Positions 20,112-31,749 of a stretch of 38,995 nucleotides of DNA are shown in pieces. Position 1 is the first letter of the stretch; each line of letters starts with the position of its first letter. The position numbers and the translations under genes were made by a program. The DNA is from an uncultured Chlorobiaceae bacterium. GTDB taxonomy: Bacteria > Bacteroidota > Chlorobiia > Chlorobiales > Chlorobiaceae. The stretch is from assembly GCA_903836465.1 (NCBI GenBank), contig CAILRB010000072.1:1-38995 (forward strand). Direction: 5' to 3'. The notes beneath the pieces were generated by a model, which made no database searches, was not told where the DNA came from, and saw nothing but the letters and a program-made list of their open reading frames with translations.

Positions 20112-21998
20112 ATGACTGATACCACTAAATCAACCAGACAGGTCAATGTAACATCAAAAACCAGTGTCTCTGTTCTTTTTGCAGGAGACTCTGGAGACGG
20201 TATGCAGTTGACCGGTACCCAGTTCGCCAATACTGTTGCAACACAGGGAACAGAACTTAATACGTTCCCGAATTTTCCTTCTGAAATCAGGGCTCCTGCT
20301 GGCACGATTGCCGGTGTTTCCGGATTTCAGCTCCAGTTCAGCAGCAAACCAGTTTATACGCCAGGTGCGCGATTTGACGTTATGGTAGCCATGAACTCTG
20401 CGGCACTGAAAGCAAATCTGAAAGACCTGCACCGTGGCGGCATCATCATTGCCGGCACTGAAGGTTTTGATGAAAAAAACCTGAAACTTGCAGGTTATCC
20501 CGAAGGCGCTAATCCACTGGAAGATGGTTCACTGAGCAACTATATCCTTTTTCCTGTCCCGATTCTTCAGCTTACCCGTGAAGCACTGAAAGAGAGCGGC
20601 CTCAGCAGCAAGGAGATTGACCGATGCAAAAACATGTTTGTGTTAGGCCTGCTCTACTGGCTCTACACTCTTCCGCTTGAGGGGACATTTGAAACACTGC
20701 GTGCCAAATTCCAGAAAAATGTTCACATGGCCGAAGCGAACATACGGGCTGTAAAGGCTGGCTATTTCTTTGGTGATGAAACTGAGCTCTTTGCAAACCT
20801 TGGCCGTTTCGATATTGCACCGCAAAAACAGCATGGCACGTATCGCAGGGTCACCGGAAACGAAGCCTGTGCCATAGCTCTGACCGCAGCAGCCAAAAAG
20901 GCCGGTCTGAAACTTTTCCTCGGCTCATACCCCATCACGCCGGCAACTGAAATTCTTTCGACCCTGGCTAAAAAGAAAAAATATGGCGTCAAGACCTATC
21001 AGGCAGAAGATGAGATTGCTGGTATTGTCAGCAGCATCGGCGCGGCTTATGGAGGAGCACTTGCCGCAACAAACACTTCTGGCCCGGGACTTGCGCTGAA
21101 AACTGAAGCTCTTGGTTTAGCGGTTATTCTTGAGCTGCCGCTGGTGGTCATCAATGTACAGCGCGGTGGCCCATCAACCGGCCTTCCAACAAAACCAGAG
21201 CAATCTGATTTATTTATGGCTATGTACGGCAGACATGGAGAGGCTCCGCTTCCGGTTATTGCTGCCAGCTCTCCTGTCGACTGTTTCTATTGTACGTATG
21301 AAGCTGCAAGAATTGCTGTTGAGCACATGACTCCTGTCATCTGCTTGACTGACGGCTATCTTGCTCTCAGTTCGGAACCATGGAAAGTCGAAAGTCCTGA
21401 TAATCTTGCCTCAATAACCCCACGTTTTCACGCTCCAAGGCAACCTGAAGATCCGCCGTTTCTTCCTTACAAACGCGACGATCGACAGGTTCGCGCATGG
21501 GCAATCCCTGGAACCAGGGGGCTTGAACATCGTATTGGCGGACTCGAAAAACAGAATGAAACCGGCAATGTCTCCCATGATCCGGAAAATCATGAGCTGA
21601 TGACACAACTTCGAGCACAGAAAATTAATCAGATCGCTGATACTATTCCGCTTCAGACCATTGACAATGGACCAAAAAAAGGGGATTTACTTGTCCTCGG
21701 ATGGGGCTCCTCTTATGGTGCCATCAAAACCGCTGTTGAGCAGGCCATCGAACAGGGTTATAGCGTCGCTCATGCTCACTTGCGCTATATCCACCCGTTT
21801 CCAAAAAATCTTGAAGAAATTCTCGGCAACTACAAAAAAATACTTATCCCCGAGCTCAATAACGGACAGCTTATCCATATTATTCGCGACACCTTCCTGA
21901 TTGCACCGGAAGGATTCACCAAGATACAGGGAGTCCCATTCAATGAAATGGAAATACTGATTAAAATCACTGACATCATAAAGGAGCTTCAATCATGA
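20112..21998 (+). CDS. korA: 2-oxoglutarate:ferredoxin oxidoreductase, fused gamma-alpha subunit
   Basis: With KorB it catalyses the reversible ferredoxin-dependent interconversion of 2-oxoglutarate with succinyl-CoA and CO2. In green sulfur bacteria it runs in the carboxylating direction as a key step of the reductive TCA cycle. The 628-aa protein has the gamma domain at about residues 15-200 ([20 protein letters not shown]). The alpha domain runs from about 248: [20 protein letters not shown], then [12 protein letters not shown], then [23 protein letters not shown]-type Shine-Dalgarno (AGGGAA) precedes the ATG. The stop overlaps the korB start (ATGA, 21995-21998). No own iron-sulfur motif, as usual for two-subunit enzymes. 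Confidence 0.95.
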   Translation: MTDTTKSTRQVNVTSKTSVSVLFAGDSGDGMQLTGTQFANTVATQGTELNTFPNFPSEIRAPAGTIAGVSGFQLQFSSKPVYTPGARFDVMVAMNSAALKANLKDLHRGGIIIAGTEGFDEKNLKLAGYPEGANPLEDGSLSNYILFPVPILQLTREALKESGLSSKEIDRCKNMFVLGLLYWLYTLPLEGTFETLRAKFQKNVHMAEANIRAVKAGYFFGDETELFANLGRFDIAPQKQHGTYRRVTGNEACAIALTAAAKKAGLKLFLGSYPITPATEILSTLAKKKKYGVKTYQAEDEIAGIVSSIGAAYGGALAATNTSGPGLALKTEALGLAVILELPLVVINVQRGGPSTGLPTKPEQSDLFMAMYGRHGEAPLPVIAASSPVDCFYCTYEAARIAVEHMTPVICLTDGYLALSSEPWKVESPDNLASITPRFHAPRQPEDPPFLPYKRDDRQVRAWAIPGTRGLEHRIGGLEKQNETGNVSHDPENHELMTQLRAQKINQIADTIPLQTIDNGPKKGDLLVLGWGSSYGAIKTAVEQAIEQGYSVAHAHLRYIHPFPKNLEEILGNYKKILIPELNNGQLIHIIRDTFLIAPEGFTKIQGVPFNEMEILIKITDIIKELQS

Positions 21999-23041
21999 CC
22001 GATAACACAACAATCCCAGTCCTTCCAGTTCTGATTGCAAAGGATTTTGCTTCGGATCAAGAGCCAAAATGGTGTCCCGGCTGTGGAGATCATGCCGTAC
22101 TGCAGCAAATCAAAAATGTGTTGCCTGAACTGGGTATTGCACCTGAAAACATTGTTTTTGTTTCCGGTATAGGATGCTCGTCCCGCCTCCCTTATTATCT
22201 TGCAACGTATGGCGTTCACGGTATTCACGGCAGAGCTCTCCCTATGGCAACCGGACTCAAAGTCTCACGACCAGAACTGAGTGTCTGGGTTGGAACCGGA
22301 GATGGTGACGCACTCTCAATTGGTGGAAACCACTTTATTCATACCCTGAGAAGAAATCCGGACCTTAATGTGGTGCTCTTCAACAATGAAATTTACGGTC
22401 TCACGAAAGGGCAGTATTCTCCAACCTCGAAAATCGGCTTGAGAACGGTTACCTCTCCCTCAGGAGTTATCGATCAGCCCTTTAATACTGCAGCGCTTAC
22501 TCTTGGCTCCGGGGGCTCATTTTTTGCAAGGGCTTTTGATCGGGACGGCAAATTCCTTCGCTCGATACTGAAACGCGCCGCCCTTCATAAGGGAACTTCG
22601 CTGGTAGAAATTTATCAGAATTGCCCGATTTTTAACGGCGGCGCTTTTGAAGCATTTTCCTCTGCCGACAATAAAGCCAATAACACGGTCTATCTTGAAC
22701 AATCGAAACCTCTTATTTTTGCAAGAGGAAAACGGGGTATTTGGCTTGACGGTTTTCAGCCCATCGTTGTGGATTTGGACAAAGAGGGCATTTCCAGCAG
22801 TGATCTCTGGATTCATGATGAAACCGATATCAATAAAGCATCAATTCTTGCTCATTTTGCTGATGATCATGCTGACTCGGAAGAGTCTCTCCCAAGACCT
22901 TTCGGTGTTTTCTATGCCAAAGAGCGAATCACCTATGAAGATGCTCTGACTGCACAGATCGCTGATGCCCAGAAAAACGGAATCGGCACCTTCGAAGAGC
23001 TCCTTCGGGGCGATCAATCATACGAAATCAAGAAAGCATGA
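21995..23041 (+). CDS. korB: 2-oxoglutarate:ferredoxin oxidoreductase, beta subunit
   Basis: The thiamine-diphosphate-binding subunit, 348 aa. The N-terminus has [15 protein letters not shown], which supplies cluster-ligating cysteines. The TPP motif is [17 protein letters not shown], followed by [18 protein letters not shown]. The C-terminus is longer than the minimal beta subunit. It is coupled to korA by an ATGA overlap with AAGGAG inside korA's end. A strong bidirectional terminator follows 8 bases after the stop. Electrons come from reduced ferredoxin, so the ferredoxins at 15.8-16.7 kb are possible partners. Confidence 0.95.
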   Translation: MTDNTTIPVLPVLIAKDFASDQEPKWCPGCGDHAVLQQIKNVLPELGIAPENIVFVSGIGCSSRLPYYLATYGVHGIHGRALPMATGLKVSRPELSVWVGTGDGDALSIGGNHFIHTLRRNPDLNVVLFNNEIYGLTKGQYSPTSKIGLRTVTSPSGVIDQPFNTAALTLGSGGSFFARAFDRDGKFLRSILKRAALHKGTSLVEIYQNCPIFNGGAFEAFSSADNKANNTVYLEQSKPLIFARGKRGIWLDGFQPIVVDLDKEGISSSDLWIHDETDINKASILAHFADDHADSEESLPRPFGVFYAKERITYEDALTAQIADAQKNGIGTFEELLRGDQSYEIKKA

Positions 23042-23048
23042 GGAGAAC

Positions 23049-23080
23049 AAAAAAGCCGGCATGAACGCCGGCTTTTTTTA
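23049..23080. terminator. Bidirectional rho-independent terminator (korB / accA)
   Basis: A-run plus GCCGGC, a six-base loop (ATGAAC), GCCGGC and a run of seven T. The A and T runs make it work in both directions, so it can end korAB from the left and accA from the right. Confidence 0.92.
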
Positions 23081-23093
23081 TTTTCGGGAATTT

Positions 23094-24101
23094 CTATGCC
23101 TCTTCTTTCCAGACACCCATGGCCGAAAACTTTTCTATCCGGTCATGAACAAGATCCCCAGGTTCCTTCGGCAGAAGCAATTTCAACTCCTCAATCAGTA
23201 TACTCTTCAATGTCCCTGCCATAAGATCAGGATCCGTATGAGCACCTCCAAGAGGTTCGGGAATAATTCGGTCGATAATGCCCTGTCCAAGAAGATCCTC
23301 TGCGGTGAGCTGCAAGGCTTCTGCCGCCTGCTCTTTATAGTTCCAGCTTCTCCAGAGAATGGAAGAACAACTTTCGGGTGAGATCACTGAATACCAGCTA
23401 TTTTCAGCCATAAGAATTCGATCACCAACCCCGAGGCCAATAGCTCCCCCACTTGCACCCTCGCCGATAATCACACAAATTATGGGGACGGTCAACTTGG
23501 CCATTTCAAACAGATTGTGGGCAATAGCTTCTGCTTGTCCACGTTCTTCAGCTTCTATGCCGGGAAATGCTCCCGGTGTATCAATTAACGTAATAACCGG
23601 TTTGCGGAATTTCTCTGCAAGTTTCATTAATCGAAGGGCTTTTCTGTATCCTTCGGGCTGTGCCATGCCAAAGTTCCGGTAAAGATTGGATTTGGTATCC
23701 CGACCTTTCTGATGGCCAATAAACATAACCGGCTGAGAAAAACCCGACACACTCTCTTCAATGCGGGCAAAACCTCCGACAATAGCTTTGTCGTCACTGA
23801 AATGCCGATCACCGGCAAGTTCCGCAAAGCCTTTTGTCATCATGTAAATGTAATCAAGCATATAAGGTCTTGCAGGATGGCGGGCAAGCTGCACCTTCTG
23901 CCATCGAGTAAGGTTTTTATAGATAGAGCGACGGAGCGCTCCAACTTTAAGCTCAAGAGCCTCTATATCATGATAAAGCAACTCCGTTTCTGACTGAGTC
24001 TGCTCCCTGGTGCTGCTCCTGAGGCATTGGCGCATTTCGTTGAGCTTGGCTTCAAGCTCAAACAGTGGCTTTTCAAAATCAAGGACAACTTTGGTAACCA
24101 T
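23094..24101 (-). CDS. accA: Acetyl-CoA carboxylase carboxyltransferase subunit alpha
   Basis: Together with AccD (not in this window) it transfers the carboxyl group from carboxybiotin to acetyl-CoA to give malonyl-CoA. The 335-aa protein is close to the usual 320-335. It begins with the helical region [18 protein letters not shown]. It then shows crotonase-fold signatures: [33 protein letters not shown], and [18 protein letters not shown] (oxyanion-hole region). ATG at 24099-24101. The gene lies downstream of HU on the same strand, separated by a terminator hairpin, so it probably has its own promoter or is reached by read-through. Its stop is next to the shared terminator with korB. Confidence 0.96.
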   Translation of the reverse strand: MVTKVVLDFEKPLFELEAKLNEMRQCLRSSTREQTQSETELLYHDIEALELKVGALRRSIYKNLTRWQKVQLARHPARPYMLDYIYMMTKGFAELAGDRHFSDDKAIVGGFARIEESVSGFSQPVMFIGHQKGRDTKSNLYRNFGMAQPEGYRKALRLMKLAEKFRKPVITLIDTPGAFPGIEAEERGQAEAIAHNLFEMAKLTVPIICVIIGEGASGGAIGLGVGDRILMAENSWYSVISPESCSSILWRSWNYKEQAAEALQLTAEDLLGQGIIDRIIPEPLGGAHTDPDLMAGTLKSILIEELKLLLPKEPGDLVHDRIEKFSAMGVWKEEA

Positions 24102-24121
24102 AGTGCAGCAATATTAATGAT

Positions 24122-24160
24122 AAAAAAAGCCCATCAAGCAAGCGCTCATGATGGGCTTTA
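24122..24160 (-). terminator. Terminator-like hairpin after the HU gene
   Basis: The arms AAAGCCCATCA (24126-24136) and TGATGGGCTTT (24149-24159) pair perfectly over 11 bases with a 12-base loop. On the minus strand a T-run follows (24122-24128). It lies between the HU stop codon and the accA start. Confidence 0.85.
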
Positions 24161-24186
24161 AAAAAGCAGAAACAAAAAATTCACAA

Positions 24187-24462
24187 TTAACCACCTACCT
24201 CTTCCTTTAATGCTTTGCCCGGTTTGAATTTAACAACTTTTTTCGCAGAAATGGTAATAACTTCACCTGTCTGAGGGTTACGTCCTTGCCTTTCAGCCCT
24301 GTCACCAATGGTAAACGTTCCGAAACCGACAAGCGCAACATCCTCCCCTTCTTTCAATGATGCTGTGACAACAGTAATAAACGCATTAAGAGCGCGCTCA
24401 GCATCAACTTTGGTCAGTTTAGCCTGCTCGGCAATTTTTTCTACTAATTCAGCTTTTGACAT
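24187..24462 (-). CDS. hup: DNA-binding protein HU
   Basis: A 91-aa histone-like protein that bends and compacts DNA. Typical features are [16 protein letters not shown] at the N-terminus, the GFGTF motif ([14 protein letters not shown]), the DNA-contacting arm [16 protein letters not shown], and [12 protein letters not shown] at the end. Length and sequence are normal for HU. It is transcribed divergently from efp across about 214 bases that must hold both promoters. Confidence 0.95.
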   Translation of the reverse strand: MSKAELVEKIAEQAKLTKVDAERALNAFITVVTASLKEGEDVALVGFGTFTIGDRAERQGRNPQTGEVITISAKKVVKFKPGKALKEEVGG

Positions 24463-24676
24463 ATGAATTTTTTATTGTTAGGGTTAAAATTAATTTTGTC
24501 AAATTACACGCCCCTTCTTCCCGAATTTAAACAGTAGGTAACAAACATGCAATGGCTTTTTACCTTTATCCATGATTGAATGAACGGTAATTGGTATTCG
24601 TCCTGTACTGTGTTATATTCAAGCTATTTTATTTGAGGAATCAGGAACTTGTACAAGATAATATTTTATCCGGCTT

Positions 24677-25243
24677 ATGGTCTCAATCAGCAACATTTCA
24701 AAAGGTTCAATTATCCGTTTTAAGGGCGAACCCCACAGTATCGAGAGTCTTATGCACCGTACTCCCGGTAACCTGAGGGCGTTTTACCAGGCAAACATGA
24801 GAAATCTTAAATCCGGCAGGAATGTTGAATACCGCTTCAGTGCCACTGAATCTGTTGATGTGATCGTCACAGAACGAAAACAGTATCAATATCTTTATCG
24901 GGACGGCAGTGACTTTGTCATGATGGACAACGATACCTTCGAGCAGATTAACGTTCCAGAACTTTTGCTTGGCACCTCATCCCGTTTTGTCAAGGATGGC
25001 ATCACGGTAACGATAGTCTTCTCAGATGACGGTTCAATTCTTGGAGTTGAACTTCCTACCTTTGTTGAAGTTGAGGTAACTGAAACCAGCCCGGCATTGA
25101 AGGACGACAGGGCCACCAGCGGAACAAAACCTGCAATTGTAGAAACCGGGGCCGAAGTGAACGTCCCCATGTTTATACAGACTGGAAGCATTATTCGTGT
25201 CGACACCCGTACAGGTGATTATATTGAAAGAGTAAAAAAGTAA
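24677..25243 (+). CDS. efp: Translation elongation factor P
   Basis: EF-P relieves ribosome stalling at consecutive prolines. The 188-aa length and three-domain layout are normal: KOW-like domain 1 (residues 1-65), then the two OB domains, with [16 protein letters not shown] near 125 and [19 protein letters not shown] at the end. The loop that normally carries the modified Lys34 (PGKGQAF in E. coli) reads TPGNLRAF here. The tip position is thus Asn32 instead of Lys or Arg, and the common lysylation or rhamnosylation is impossible at this residue. It is first of the efp-accB-accC group. Confidence 0.94.
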   Translation: MVSISNISKGSIIRFKGEPHSIESLMHRTPGNLRAFYQANMRNLKSGRNVEYRFSATESVDVIVTERKQYQYLYRDGSDFVMMDNDTFEQINVPELLLGTSSRFVKDGITVTIVFSDDGSILGVELPTFVEVEVTETSPALKDDRATSGTKPAIVETGAEVNVPMFIQTGSIIRVDTRTGDYIERVKK

Positions 25244-25303
25244 CTATCTTTAAAAAGGTTTTTCGGGACGCGTGTGTTTATAACTTATAAGTAACAAAAT
25301 ATC

Positions 25304-25759
25304 ATGAACCTTAGCGAAATCAAACAGCTTATTGACATTGTCAATGGCTCAGATCTTCAGGAAACCATCATTGAGGAGGGAAACTTTAAAATTATCCTGA
25401 GGCGCTCTATGGCCCCAGTAACTCCCCAACTCCTTTCTGTACAGGCAGCACCCGCCTTACAGTCAACTCCTCAGGTCTCAACCGCTGCACCAGCACCAGC
25501 AGAGCCTGAACCTGTATCTGACCTTATCGAGTCACGCTCACCTATTGTCGGCACCTTCTATCATGCTTCATCACCTGATTCCCCTCCCTTTGTTGCAGTT
25601 AATGACATTGTAAAGAAAGGTGATGTGCTTTGTATTATCGAAGCCATGAAGCTGATGAACGAAATTGAAGCTGAGGTCTCCGGTACAATTGTTGAAATTC
25701 TTGTTGAAAACGGACAAGCGGTCGAATATGATCAGCCACTGTTTCGGATTAAACCATAA
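25304..25759 (+). CDS. accB: Biotin carboxyl carrier protein of acetyl-CoA carboxylase
   Basis: Carries biotin between the carboxylase (AccC) and the carboxyltransferase. 151 aa. The N-terminal region ([19 protein letters not shown]) is that of BCCP, residues 36-70 are an Ala/Pro-rich linker, and the C-terminal biotinyl domain has the [12 protein letters not shown] motif with the biotinylated Lys at about residue 116. The adjoining thumb (SPDSPPFV) is also present. It is followed 19 bases later by accC. Confidence 0.96.
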   Translation: MNLSEIKQLIDIVNGSDLQETIIEEGNFKIILRRSMAPVTPQLLSVQAAPALQSTPQVSTAAPAPAEPEPVSDLIESRSPIVGTFYHASSPDSPPFVAVNDIVKKGDVLCIIEAMKLMNEIEAEVSGTIVEILVENGQAVEYDQPLFRIKP

Positions 25760-25778
25760 TCATTCATCACAAAAAGCC

Positions 25779-27122
25779 TTGTTCAAGAAAATACTTGTTG
25801 CAAATCGCGGCGAAATTGCTTTGCGTATTATGCAAACCTGCCGTGAAATGGGGATCAGTACCGTCGCTGTTTATTCTACAGTTGACGCTGAGTCTATCCA
25901 TGTCAAATACGCCGATGAAGCTGTCTGTATAGGACCGGCTTTGTCACGAGAAAGTTATCTCAATATTCCACGCATTATTGCTGCGGCACAGGTGACCAAT
26001 GCCGATGCTATCCATCCCGGATACGGATTTCTTGCTGAAAACGCCGATTTCGCTGAAGTATGCGAATCAGCCAACATCAAGTTTATCGGTCCTACAGCAA
26101 GAATGATCAACCAGATGGGCGACAAAAATACCGCCAAGGCAACCATGATCACTGCAGGAGTACCGGTTGTTCCTGGAAGCCCGGGCTTGGTCACTGATCT
26201 GAAACAGGCAATTGATACTGCCAAAAAAACTGGTTACCCGGTTATCATCAAACCAACTGCAGGTGGCGGAGGAAAGGGCATGCGGGTGGTCACTGAAGAG
26301 AGCCAGCTTGAAAAAGCGCTGAACACCGCGCGCAGTGAAGCCGAGCAGGCTTTCGGCAACAGCGGCTGCTATATCGAGAAGTATCTTGAAAATCCTCGCC
26401 ATGTTGAAATTCAGATTCTCTCTGACCAGCACGGCAATACCATCCACCTTGGCGAACGCGATTGCACCGTCCAGAGACGTCACCAGAAACTTATTGAAGA
26501 GACCCCTTCACCTGTTGTTGATGAGGCATTGAGAAAAAAAATGGGTGATGCCGCTGTTGCTGCTGCCAGTGCGATCAACTATGAAGGTGCTGGTACAATC
26601 GAGTTTCTTCTCGACAAGCACAAGGACTTTTACTTCATGGAGATGAATACCCGTATCCAGGTTGAGCATCCCGTGACCGAAGAACGCTACGATGTAGATC
26701 TTGTCAAGGAACAGATTCTCATTGCAAGTGGAGAGTCGATTGGAAATCGAACCTTTAGCCCAAAAGGGCACTCCATTGAATGCCGCATTAATGCAGAGGA
26801 TCCGGAACACATGTTCCGTCCTTCACCAGGAAAGCTTCAGGTATTTCACACACCTGGAGGTCATGGTGTAAGAGTGGACTCACATGCGTATGCAAGCTAC
26901 GTGGTGCCATCCAACTATGATTCGATGATTGCCAAGCTCATCGTTACCGCACAAACCAGAGATGAAGCCATTGCAAGGATGTCGCGTGCTCTGGATGAAT
27001 TCATTGTCGTTGGCGTAAAGACTACGATTCCTTTCCATAAGCAGGTGATGCATTCTCCGGTTTTTCAAAGCGGAGAGTTCGATACCAGTTTTCTGGAAAC
27101 GTTCAGATTCGAAAAGAAGTAA
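25779..27122 (+). CDS. accC: Biotin carboxylase subunit of acetyl-CoA carboxylase
   Basis: ATP-dependent carboxylation of biotin on AccB. 447 aa when started at TTG 25779, giving [20 protein letters not shown], the standard AccC N-terminus. The open frame extends upstream into accB but that part is not AccC-like, and no ATG lies at a suitable position, so a TTG start is likely. ATP-grasp signatures include [29 protein letters not shown] and [18 protein letters not shown]. The C-terminus is complete. A terminator begins directly after the stop codon. Confidence 0.95.
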   Translation: MFKKILVANRGEIALRIMQTCREMGISTVAVYSTVDAESIHVKYADEAVCIGPALSRESYLNIPRIIAAAQVTNADAIHPGYGFLAENADFAEVCESANIKFIGPTARMINQMGDKNTAKATMITAGVPVVPGSPGLVTDLKQAIDTAKKTGYPVIIKPTAGGGGKGMRVVTEESQLEKALNTARSEAEQAFGNSGCYIEKYLENPRHVEIQILSDQHGNTIHLGERDCTVQRRHQKLIEETPSPVVDEALRKKMGDAAVAAASAINYEGAGTIEFLLDKHKDFYFMEMNTRIQVEHPVTEERYDVDLVKEQILIASGESIGNRTFSPKGHSIECRINAEDPEHMFRPSPGKLQVFHTPGGHGVRVDSHAYASYVVPSNYDSMIAKLIVTAQTRDEAIARMSRALDEFIVVGVKTTIPFHKQVMHSPVFQSGEFDTSFLETFRFEKK

Positions 27123-27156
27123 AAAAAAAGGGAGATGCGAATCTCCCTTTTTTTTA
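27123..27156. terminator. Bidirectional terminator (accC / rpoC)
   Basis: GGGAGA, six-base loop TGCGAA, TCTCCC, flanked by an A-run on the left and eight T on the right. Symmetric, so it can end both accC from the left and the rpoC transcript from the right. Confidence 0.93.
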
Positions 27157-27184
27157 GTCCTTTCCTGATCTTGCCAGGAAAATA

Positions 27185-30100
27185 CTAACGCTCATTGGCA
27201 AAACCCTCTCGGGTTTCAACAATCACCTCTTCACTCCCTTCTCTGGCAGCCGCCTCCTGACCATCACCAGTAAGTTTTATTGCCTTGTATCTCTTCAGTC
27301 CTGTCCCCGCAGGAATCAGCTTGCCGACAATTACATTTTCTTTAAGACCTGCAAGATAGTCAACCTTTCCTGCAACAGCAGCATCAGTCAACACCTTCGT
27401 GGTTTCCTGGAACGATGCCGCAGAAATCACACTTTCAGTCTGTAGGGCCGCGCTGGTAATACCAAGCAGCACAGGGTGAGAGGTCGCCTGAAGAGCTGGC
27501 TCAAAAGCAATCATATTTTTGGTGTTCTTGCGCAGCTCACGATTCAGCTTGGTTATGTCACGGATTTTATGAAGCTGACTCTCCTGAATCCTTGCCGGAG
27601 CATCACCTTTTTCGGTAATGCGTACCTTTTCTGCAATCCCCTTATTCGACTCAACAAAGGCACTCCGGTCAATAAGGTCACCGGGAAGCAGATCGGTGTC
27701 ACCAGGCTCTTCAACACGAACTTTCTGAAGCATCTGACGCACAATAACCTCAAGATGCTTGTCATTGATTTCAACACCAGCATTAATCTGGTAAACTTTC
27801 TGAATCTCGTTCACCAGATACTGCTGCACAGCATTTGGTCCCTGAATACGCAGAATATCCTGGGGCGACACGGCACCATCAGTCAGCGGATCGCCAGCTT
27901 TGACTTCGTCGCCCTCGTTGGCCAGCACATGCTTTCCAACCTGCACATAATAGATCTTCTCTTCACCAAAGTCATTTTTCACCTTGATCTCTTTACTGCT
28001 CCTGCGCTGAGAACCAAAACTGACATAGCCGTCAATTTCAGTAACAATTGCCGGGTCAGTCGGAATACGTGCTTCAAACAGTTCAGTAACCTTGGGCAAA
28101 CCAGCGGTAATGTCACCTCCAACGCGGTCGAGATTTCTTGGTACCTTGGCCATGATATCACCAGGGTTGACCTTCTGTCCATCTTCAACATAAAGATTTG
28201 ACTTGATCGGCACTGGATAGGTTTTTCTCACCTCACCACTTGCATCAATAATCATCAACCTCGGCTCCCTTGTCTCGGTAGCTCTCAGTTTGGTACGCCA
28301 GTTAATGATGGTATGCTGTGAAAATCCGGTCTGGGGATCAACCTCTTCCTTGTAAGTCACCCCTTTTTCGATATCGGCAAATTTAATAAACCCAGGTATC
28401 TCGGCAATAATCTGTGTACTATTGGGTTCACTGCTGAACATCACCTGATCTTTCTTGACAAGGGAGCCGTTCTTGCAGTGAAGATGCGCACCATGCGGTA
28501 CAATATAGCGTTTCAGAATCTTCCCTGACTCAGGGTCGGCAATATTGATTTTACCGTTTTTCTGAATAACTATGATGCGAAGATCCTCGACGCCATCCTC
28601 ATTGATGGCGGTATGTTCTACAGTCTTGATATCTTCGAACTGAACCTGACCATCATAGAATGCCTTGGTCTCGGTTTCAGAAATACCGCCCTGAGCGGTA
28701 CCACCCTGGTGGAATGTACGAAGTGTAAGCTGTGTTCCCGGTTCCCCAATTGACTGAGCGGCAATAACACCAACCGCTTCGCCAATTTCAACGAGTTCAT
28801 GCACCGAGAGGTTTGTGCCATAGCACTTCGAACAAATACCGATTTTAGATTCACAGGTGAGCACTGAGCGAATTTCGGCCTCTTCTACACCGACTGTCTC
28901 CTGAATAAGTTCGGCAAGTTCTTCTGTAATAATTTCGCCGGCAGATACAACCACTTTGTTATTCAGTGTATCGTAAATATCTCGCGCCGCTACTCGTCCT
29001 TTGATTTTTTCACGGAACTTAATCTGGCCGCTGGTCTCCTCCTCAATGTTACGATGAACATAGAGACCTCGAGTCGTTCCGCAGTCATCAATAGTGACAA
29101 TGACATCCTGTGCAACATCGTGAAGCCTTCTGGTAAGGTAACCGGCATCGGCTGTTTTCAGCGAGGTATCGGAAAGACCCTTACGAGCACCGTGCGTTGA
29201 AATGAAGTACTCAAGAACAGTAAGCCCCTCCTTGAGGTTCGAAATAATCGGGTTTTCAATAATTTCTCCCGGCTGACCCGACATGGACTTCTGCGGACGG
29301 GCAATAAGACCTCTCATGCCGGTCAACTGACGCACCTGTTCCCTGGAACCACGAGCGCCGGAATCAAGCATCATATAAAGGGGATTGAAACCGTCACGAT
29401 CTTTTTTAAGCTTCTGATATGACTCTTCGGCAACAATATTTGAAGTTTTCTGCCAGACATCAACAATCTGGTTATACCGTTCGTTATCAGTAAGCGTACC
29501 TCGGTTGTATTCCTTGACAACTTTGGTACTGTCCCGCTGGGCATTCTTGATATGCTTTACCTTTGTTTCAGGCACAATGGCATCTGAAAGTCCTACAGAA
29601 AGACCGCCTTTCATGGCATAATGGAATCCAACCTCCTTGATATTGTCAAGGAATTTTGCTGTTTCAACATTCCCAACCTCGCTGCTCAGTCGTCCGATCA
29701 GCTCTTTGGCTACCTTTTTATCAATAACCCGGTTAATAAAGCCGATTTCGTCTGGCACGTGCTGATTGAAAATAACCCGGCCTACAGTAGTAAGCAGAAT
29801 AGTCTTCTTTTCAAGCTGTGATTTCAGCCAAACTGACTTTTCAGATGTTGGATCGACAATCGTATCAAGAACACGCAGTGAATCAAATTTCTGGTCAATC
29901 TCACCGGCATACTGAACAAAAATCTGTGCATGCAGACCAACGCGTTGTTCATTGTATGCAATGCGCACATCTTCAGGGCTGTAGAAAATCTGTCCTTCTC
30001 CGAGATCTCCAGAGCGCGATTTGGTCAGATAATACATGCCGAGGACCATGTCCTGTGAAGGAACTGTAACCGGTTTTCCGGACTGAGGGAGAATAAGATT

Positions 30101-31681
30101 ATGAGACGACAGCATAAGCAACGAGGCTTCAAGCTGCGCTTCCTGCGACAGGGGAATATGAACCGCCATCTGATCACCATCAAAGTCAGCATTGAACGCT
30201 GTACAGACAAGAGGATGAATCTGAATAGCCTTGCCTTCTACCAGAAGGGGCTGGAATGCCTGAATACCAAGACGGTGCAGAGTTGGCGCCCTGTTCAGAA
30301 GAACCGGCCTGCCATCAATAACTTTTTCAAGTACATCCCAGACAACAGGATCCTTCCTGTCAATAAGTTTTTTGGCGGATTTGACCGATTTTGCAATACC
30401 ACGATCCACAAGACGGCGAATCACAAATGGCTGAAAGAGCTCAATAGCCATGCTTTTCGGCAGACCACACTCATGAAGTTTCAATTCAGGACCAACAACG
30501 ATCACCGAACGCCCGGAATAATCAACTCTCTTTCCTAACAGATTCTGACGGAAGCGGCCCTGCTTTCCTTTCAATGCGTCAGAAAGCGACTTCAGCGGCC
30601 TGTTTGACTCGCCTGTCTTCACCGCATTTGCTTTGCGGGAATTATCAAACAGGGCATCAACAGCTTCTTGAAGCATTCTCTTTTCATTTCGGAGAATAAC
30701 CTCTGGTGCCCGAATATCGATAAGTTTCTTCAGGCGGTTGTTCCGGATAATTACCCTGCGGTAGAGATCATTAAGATCCGACGTAGCGAACCGGCCTCCT
30801 TCAAGAGGAACAAGGGGACGAAGTTCCGGAGGAATAACCGGAACAACTTCCATGACCATATACTCTGGTTTATTACCCTCGTAAACGTACGGCTCAGGTA
30901 GCTCATCCTCAGGAAAAAGTCCCTGAGGCTTTTTGCGGGTCTTCTTGTGCGGCTCATAACTTTTTCTGAAAGCCTCGACAACTTTAAGTCTTTTCAGTGC
31001 ATCAGCTCTTTTCTGCTCTGAATTGCTCTCCTTCAATACCTTGCGCAAATGTATCGCTGATTCATCAAGATTAATATTCTTGAGCAGCATATGGATGGCT
31101 TCTCCACCCATTTTGGCAACAAATTTGTCCGGATCTGAATCCTCAAGGTCCTGATTATCTTCATACTCCGTGATAATCTGGAAATACTGTTCCTCAGTCA
31201 GACGATCGAGTTTCTTGATGCCCTGTTTTTCACCGGGTTCACCGGGATTGATGACAACATAAACTTCATAATAGATGATCCTTTCAAGCTCTTTGGTCGA
31301 AAGGTCAAGCAGTGCGCCAATCTTGCTGGGAACCGAGCGGAAAAACCAGGTATGCACAACCGGAACTGCCAAAGAAATATGACCCATACGCTCTCTGCGA
31401 ACACTTTTGGTTGTAACCTCAACGCCGCAACGATCGCAGATAATTCCTTTATAGCGAACGCGTTTGTATTTTCCGCAATAGCACTCCCAGTCCTTTGTTG
31501 GACCAAATATTTTTTCGCACATCAACCCGTCACGTTCAGGCTTGAACGTGCGATAGTTGATGGTCTCCGGTTTCAGTACCTCTCCCCTTGAATGGGCGAG
31601 AATACTTTCAGGTGATGCAATACTAAACTTTATTCTTGAAAAATCACCTTTCAAGGGCGATGCTCCCTGTGAAAAAATCAT
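27185..31681 (-). CDS. rpoC: DNA-directed RNA polymerase beta-prime subunit
   Basis: 1498 aa from ATG 31679-31681; the open frame extends two codons further to a TTG. The N-terminal zinc finger is visible ([20 protein letters not shown]). The catalytic magnesium-binding [12 protein letters not shown] is near residue 500. The second zinc-binding region has CGTTRGLYV and then [13 protein letters not shown]. The trigger-loop region contains [18 protein letters not shown]. Length is somewhat above that of E. coli, as in Bacteroidetes/Chlorobi. It is the last gene of the secE-rpoC cluster, 68 bases after rpoB, and ends before a terminator. Confidence 0.97.
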   Translation of the reverse strand: MIFSQGASPLKGDFSRIKFSIASPESILAHSRGEVLKPETINYRTFKPERDGLMCEKIFGPTKDWECYCGKYKRVRYKGIICDRCGVEVTTKSVRRERMGHISLAVPVVHTWFFRSVPSKIGALLDLSTKELERIIYYEVYVVINPGEPGEKQGIKKLDRLTEEQYFQIITEYEDNQDLEDSDPDKFVAKMGGEAIHMLLKNINLDESAIHLRKVLKESNSEQKRADALKRLKVVEAFRKSYEPHKKTRKKPQGLFPEDELPEPYVYEGNKPEYMVMEVVPVIPPELRPLVPLEGGRFATSDLNDLYRRVIIRNNRLKKLIDIRAPEVILRNEKRMLQEAVDALFDNSRKANAVKTGESNRPLKSLSDALKGKQGRFRQNLLGKRVDYSGRSVIVVGPELKLHECGLPKSMAIELFQPFVIRRLVDRGIAKSVKSAKKLIDRKDPVVWDVLEKVIDGRPVLLNRAPTLHRLGIQAFQPLLVEGKAIQIHPLVCTAFNADFDGDQMAVHIPLSQEAQLEASLLMLSSHNLILPQSGKPVTVPSQDMVLGMYYLTKSRSGDLGEGQIFYSPEDVRIAYNEQRVGLHAQIFVQYAGEIDQKFDSLRVLDTIVDPTSEKSVWLKSQLEKKTILLTTVGRVIFNQHVPDEIGFINRVIDKKVAKELIGRLSSEVGNVETAKFLDNIKEVGFHYAMKGGLSVGLSDAIVPETKVKHIKNAQRDSTKVVKEYNRGTLTDNERYNQIVDVWQKTSNIVAEESYQKLKKDRDGFNPLYMMLDSGARGSREQVRQLTGMRGLIARPQKSMSGQPGEIIENPIISNLKEGLTVLEYFISTHGARKGLSDTSLKTADAGYLTRRLHDVAQDVIVTIDDCGTTRGLYVHRNIEEETSGQIKFREKIKGRVAARDIYDTLNNKVVVSAGEIITEELAELIQETVGVEEAEIRSVLTCESKIGICSKCYGTNLSVHELVEIGEAVGVIAAQSIGEPGTQLTLRTFHQGGTAQGGISETETKAFYDGQVQFEDIKTVEHTAINEDGVEDLRIIVIQKNGKINIADPESGKILKRYIVPHGAHLHCKNGSLVKKDQVMFSSEPNSTQIIAEIPGFIKFADIEKGVTYKEEVDPQTGFSQHTIINWRTKLRATETREPRLMIIDASGEVRKTYPVPIKSNLYVEDGQKVNPGDIMAKVPRNLDRVGGDITAGLPKVTELFEARIPTDPAIVTEIDGYVSFGSQRRSSKEIKVKNDFGEEKIYYVQVGKHVLANEGDEVKAGDPLTDGAVSPQDILRIQGPNAVQQYLVNEIQKVYQINAGVEINDKHLEVIVRQMLQKVRVEEPGDTDLLPGDLIDRSAFVESNKGIAEKVRITEKGDAPARIQESQLHKIRDITKLNRELRKNTKNMIAFEPALQATSHPVLLGITSAALQTESVISAASFQETTKVLTDAAVAGKVDYLAGLKENVIVGKLIPAGTGLKRYKAIKLTGDGQEAAAREGSEEVIVETREGFANER

Positions 31682-31749
31682 AGTCAATATCCTTTTTAAA
31701 CGACTCTTGTTAACGCTCGTTAATGATGTACACGCTACTTAACGAATTA

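Noticed and set aside
24463-24676. Riboswitch or small RNA in the HU-efp gap
   Set aside because: No conserved fold or stem recognised. The gap is AT-rich and best explained as two divergent promoters.
27476-28201. 241-codon plus-strand frame opposite rpoC
   Set aside because: It lies wholly antisense to conserved rpoC sequence, and its translation shows no recognisable motif.
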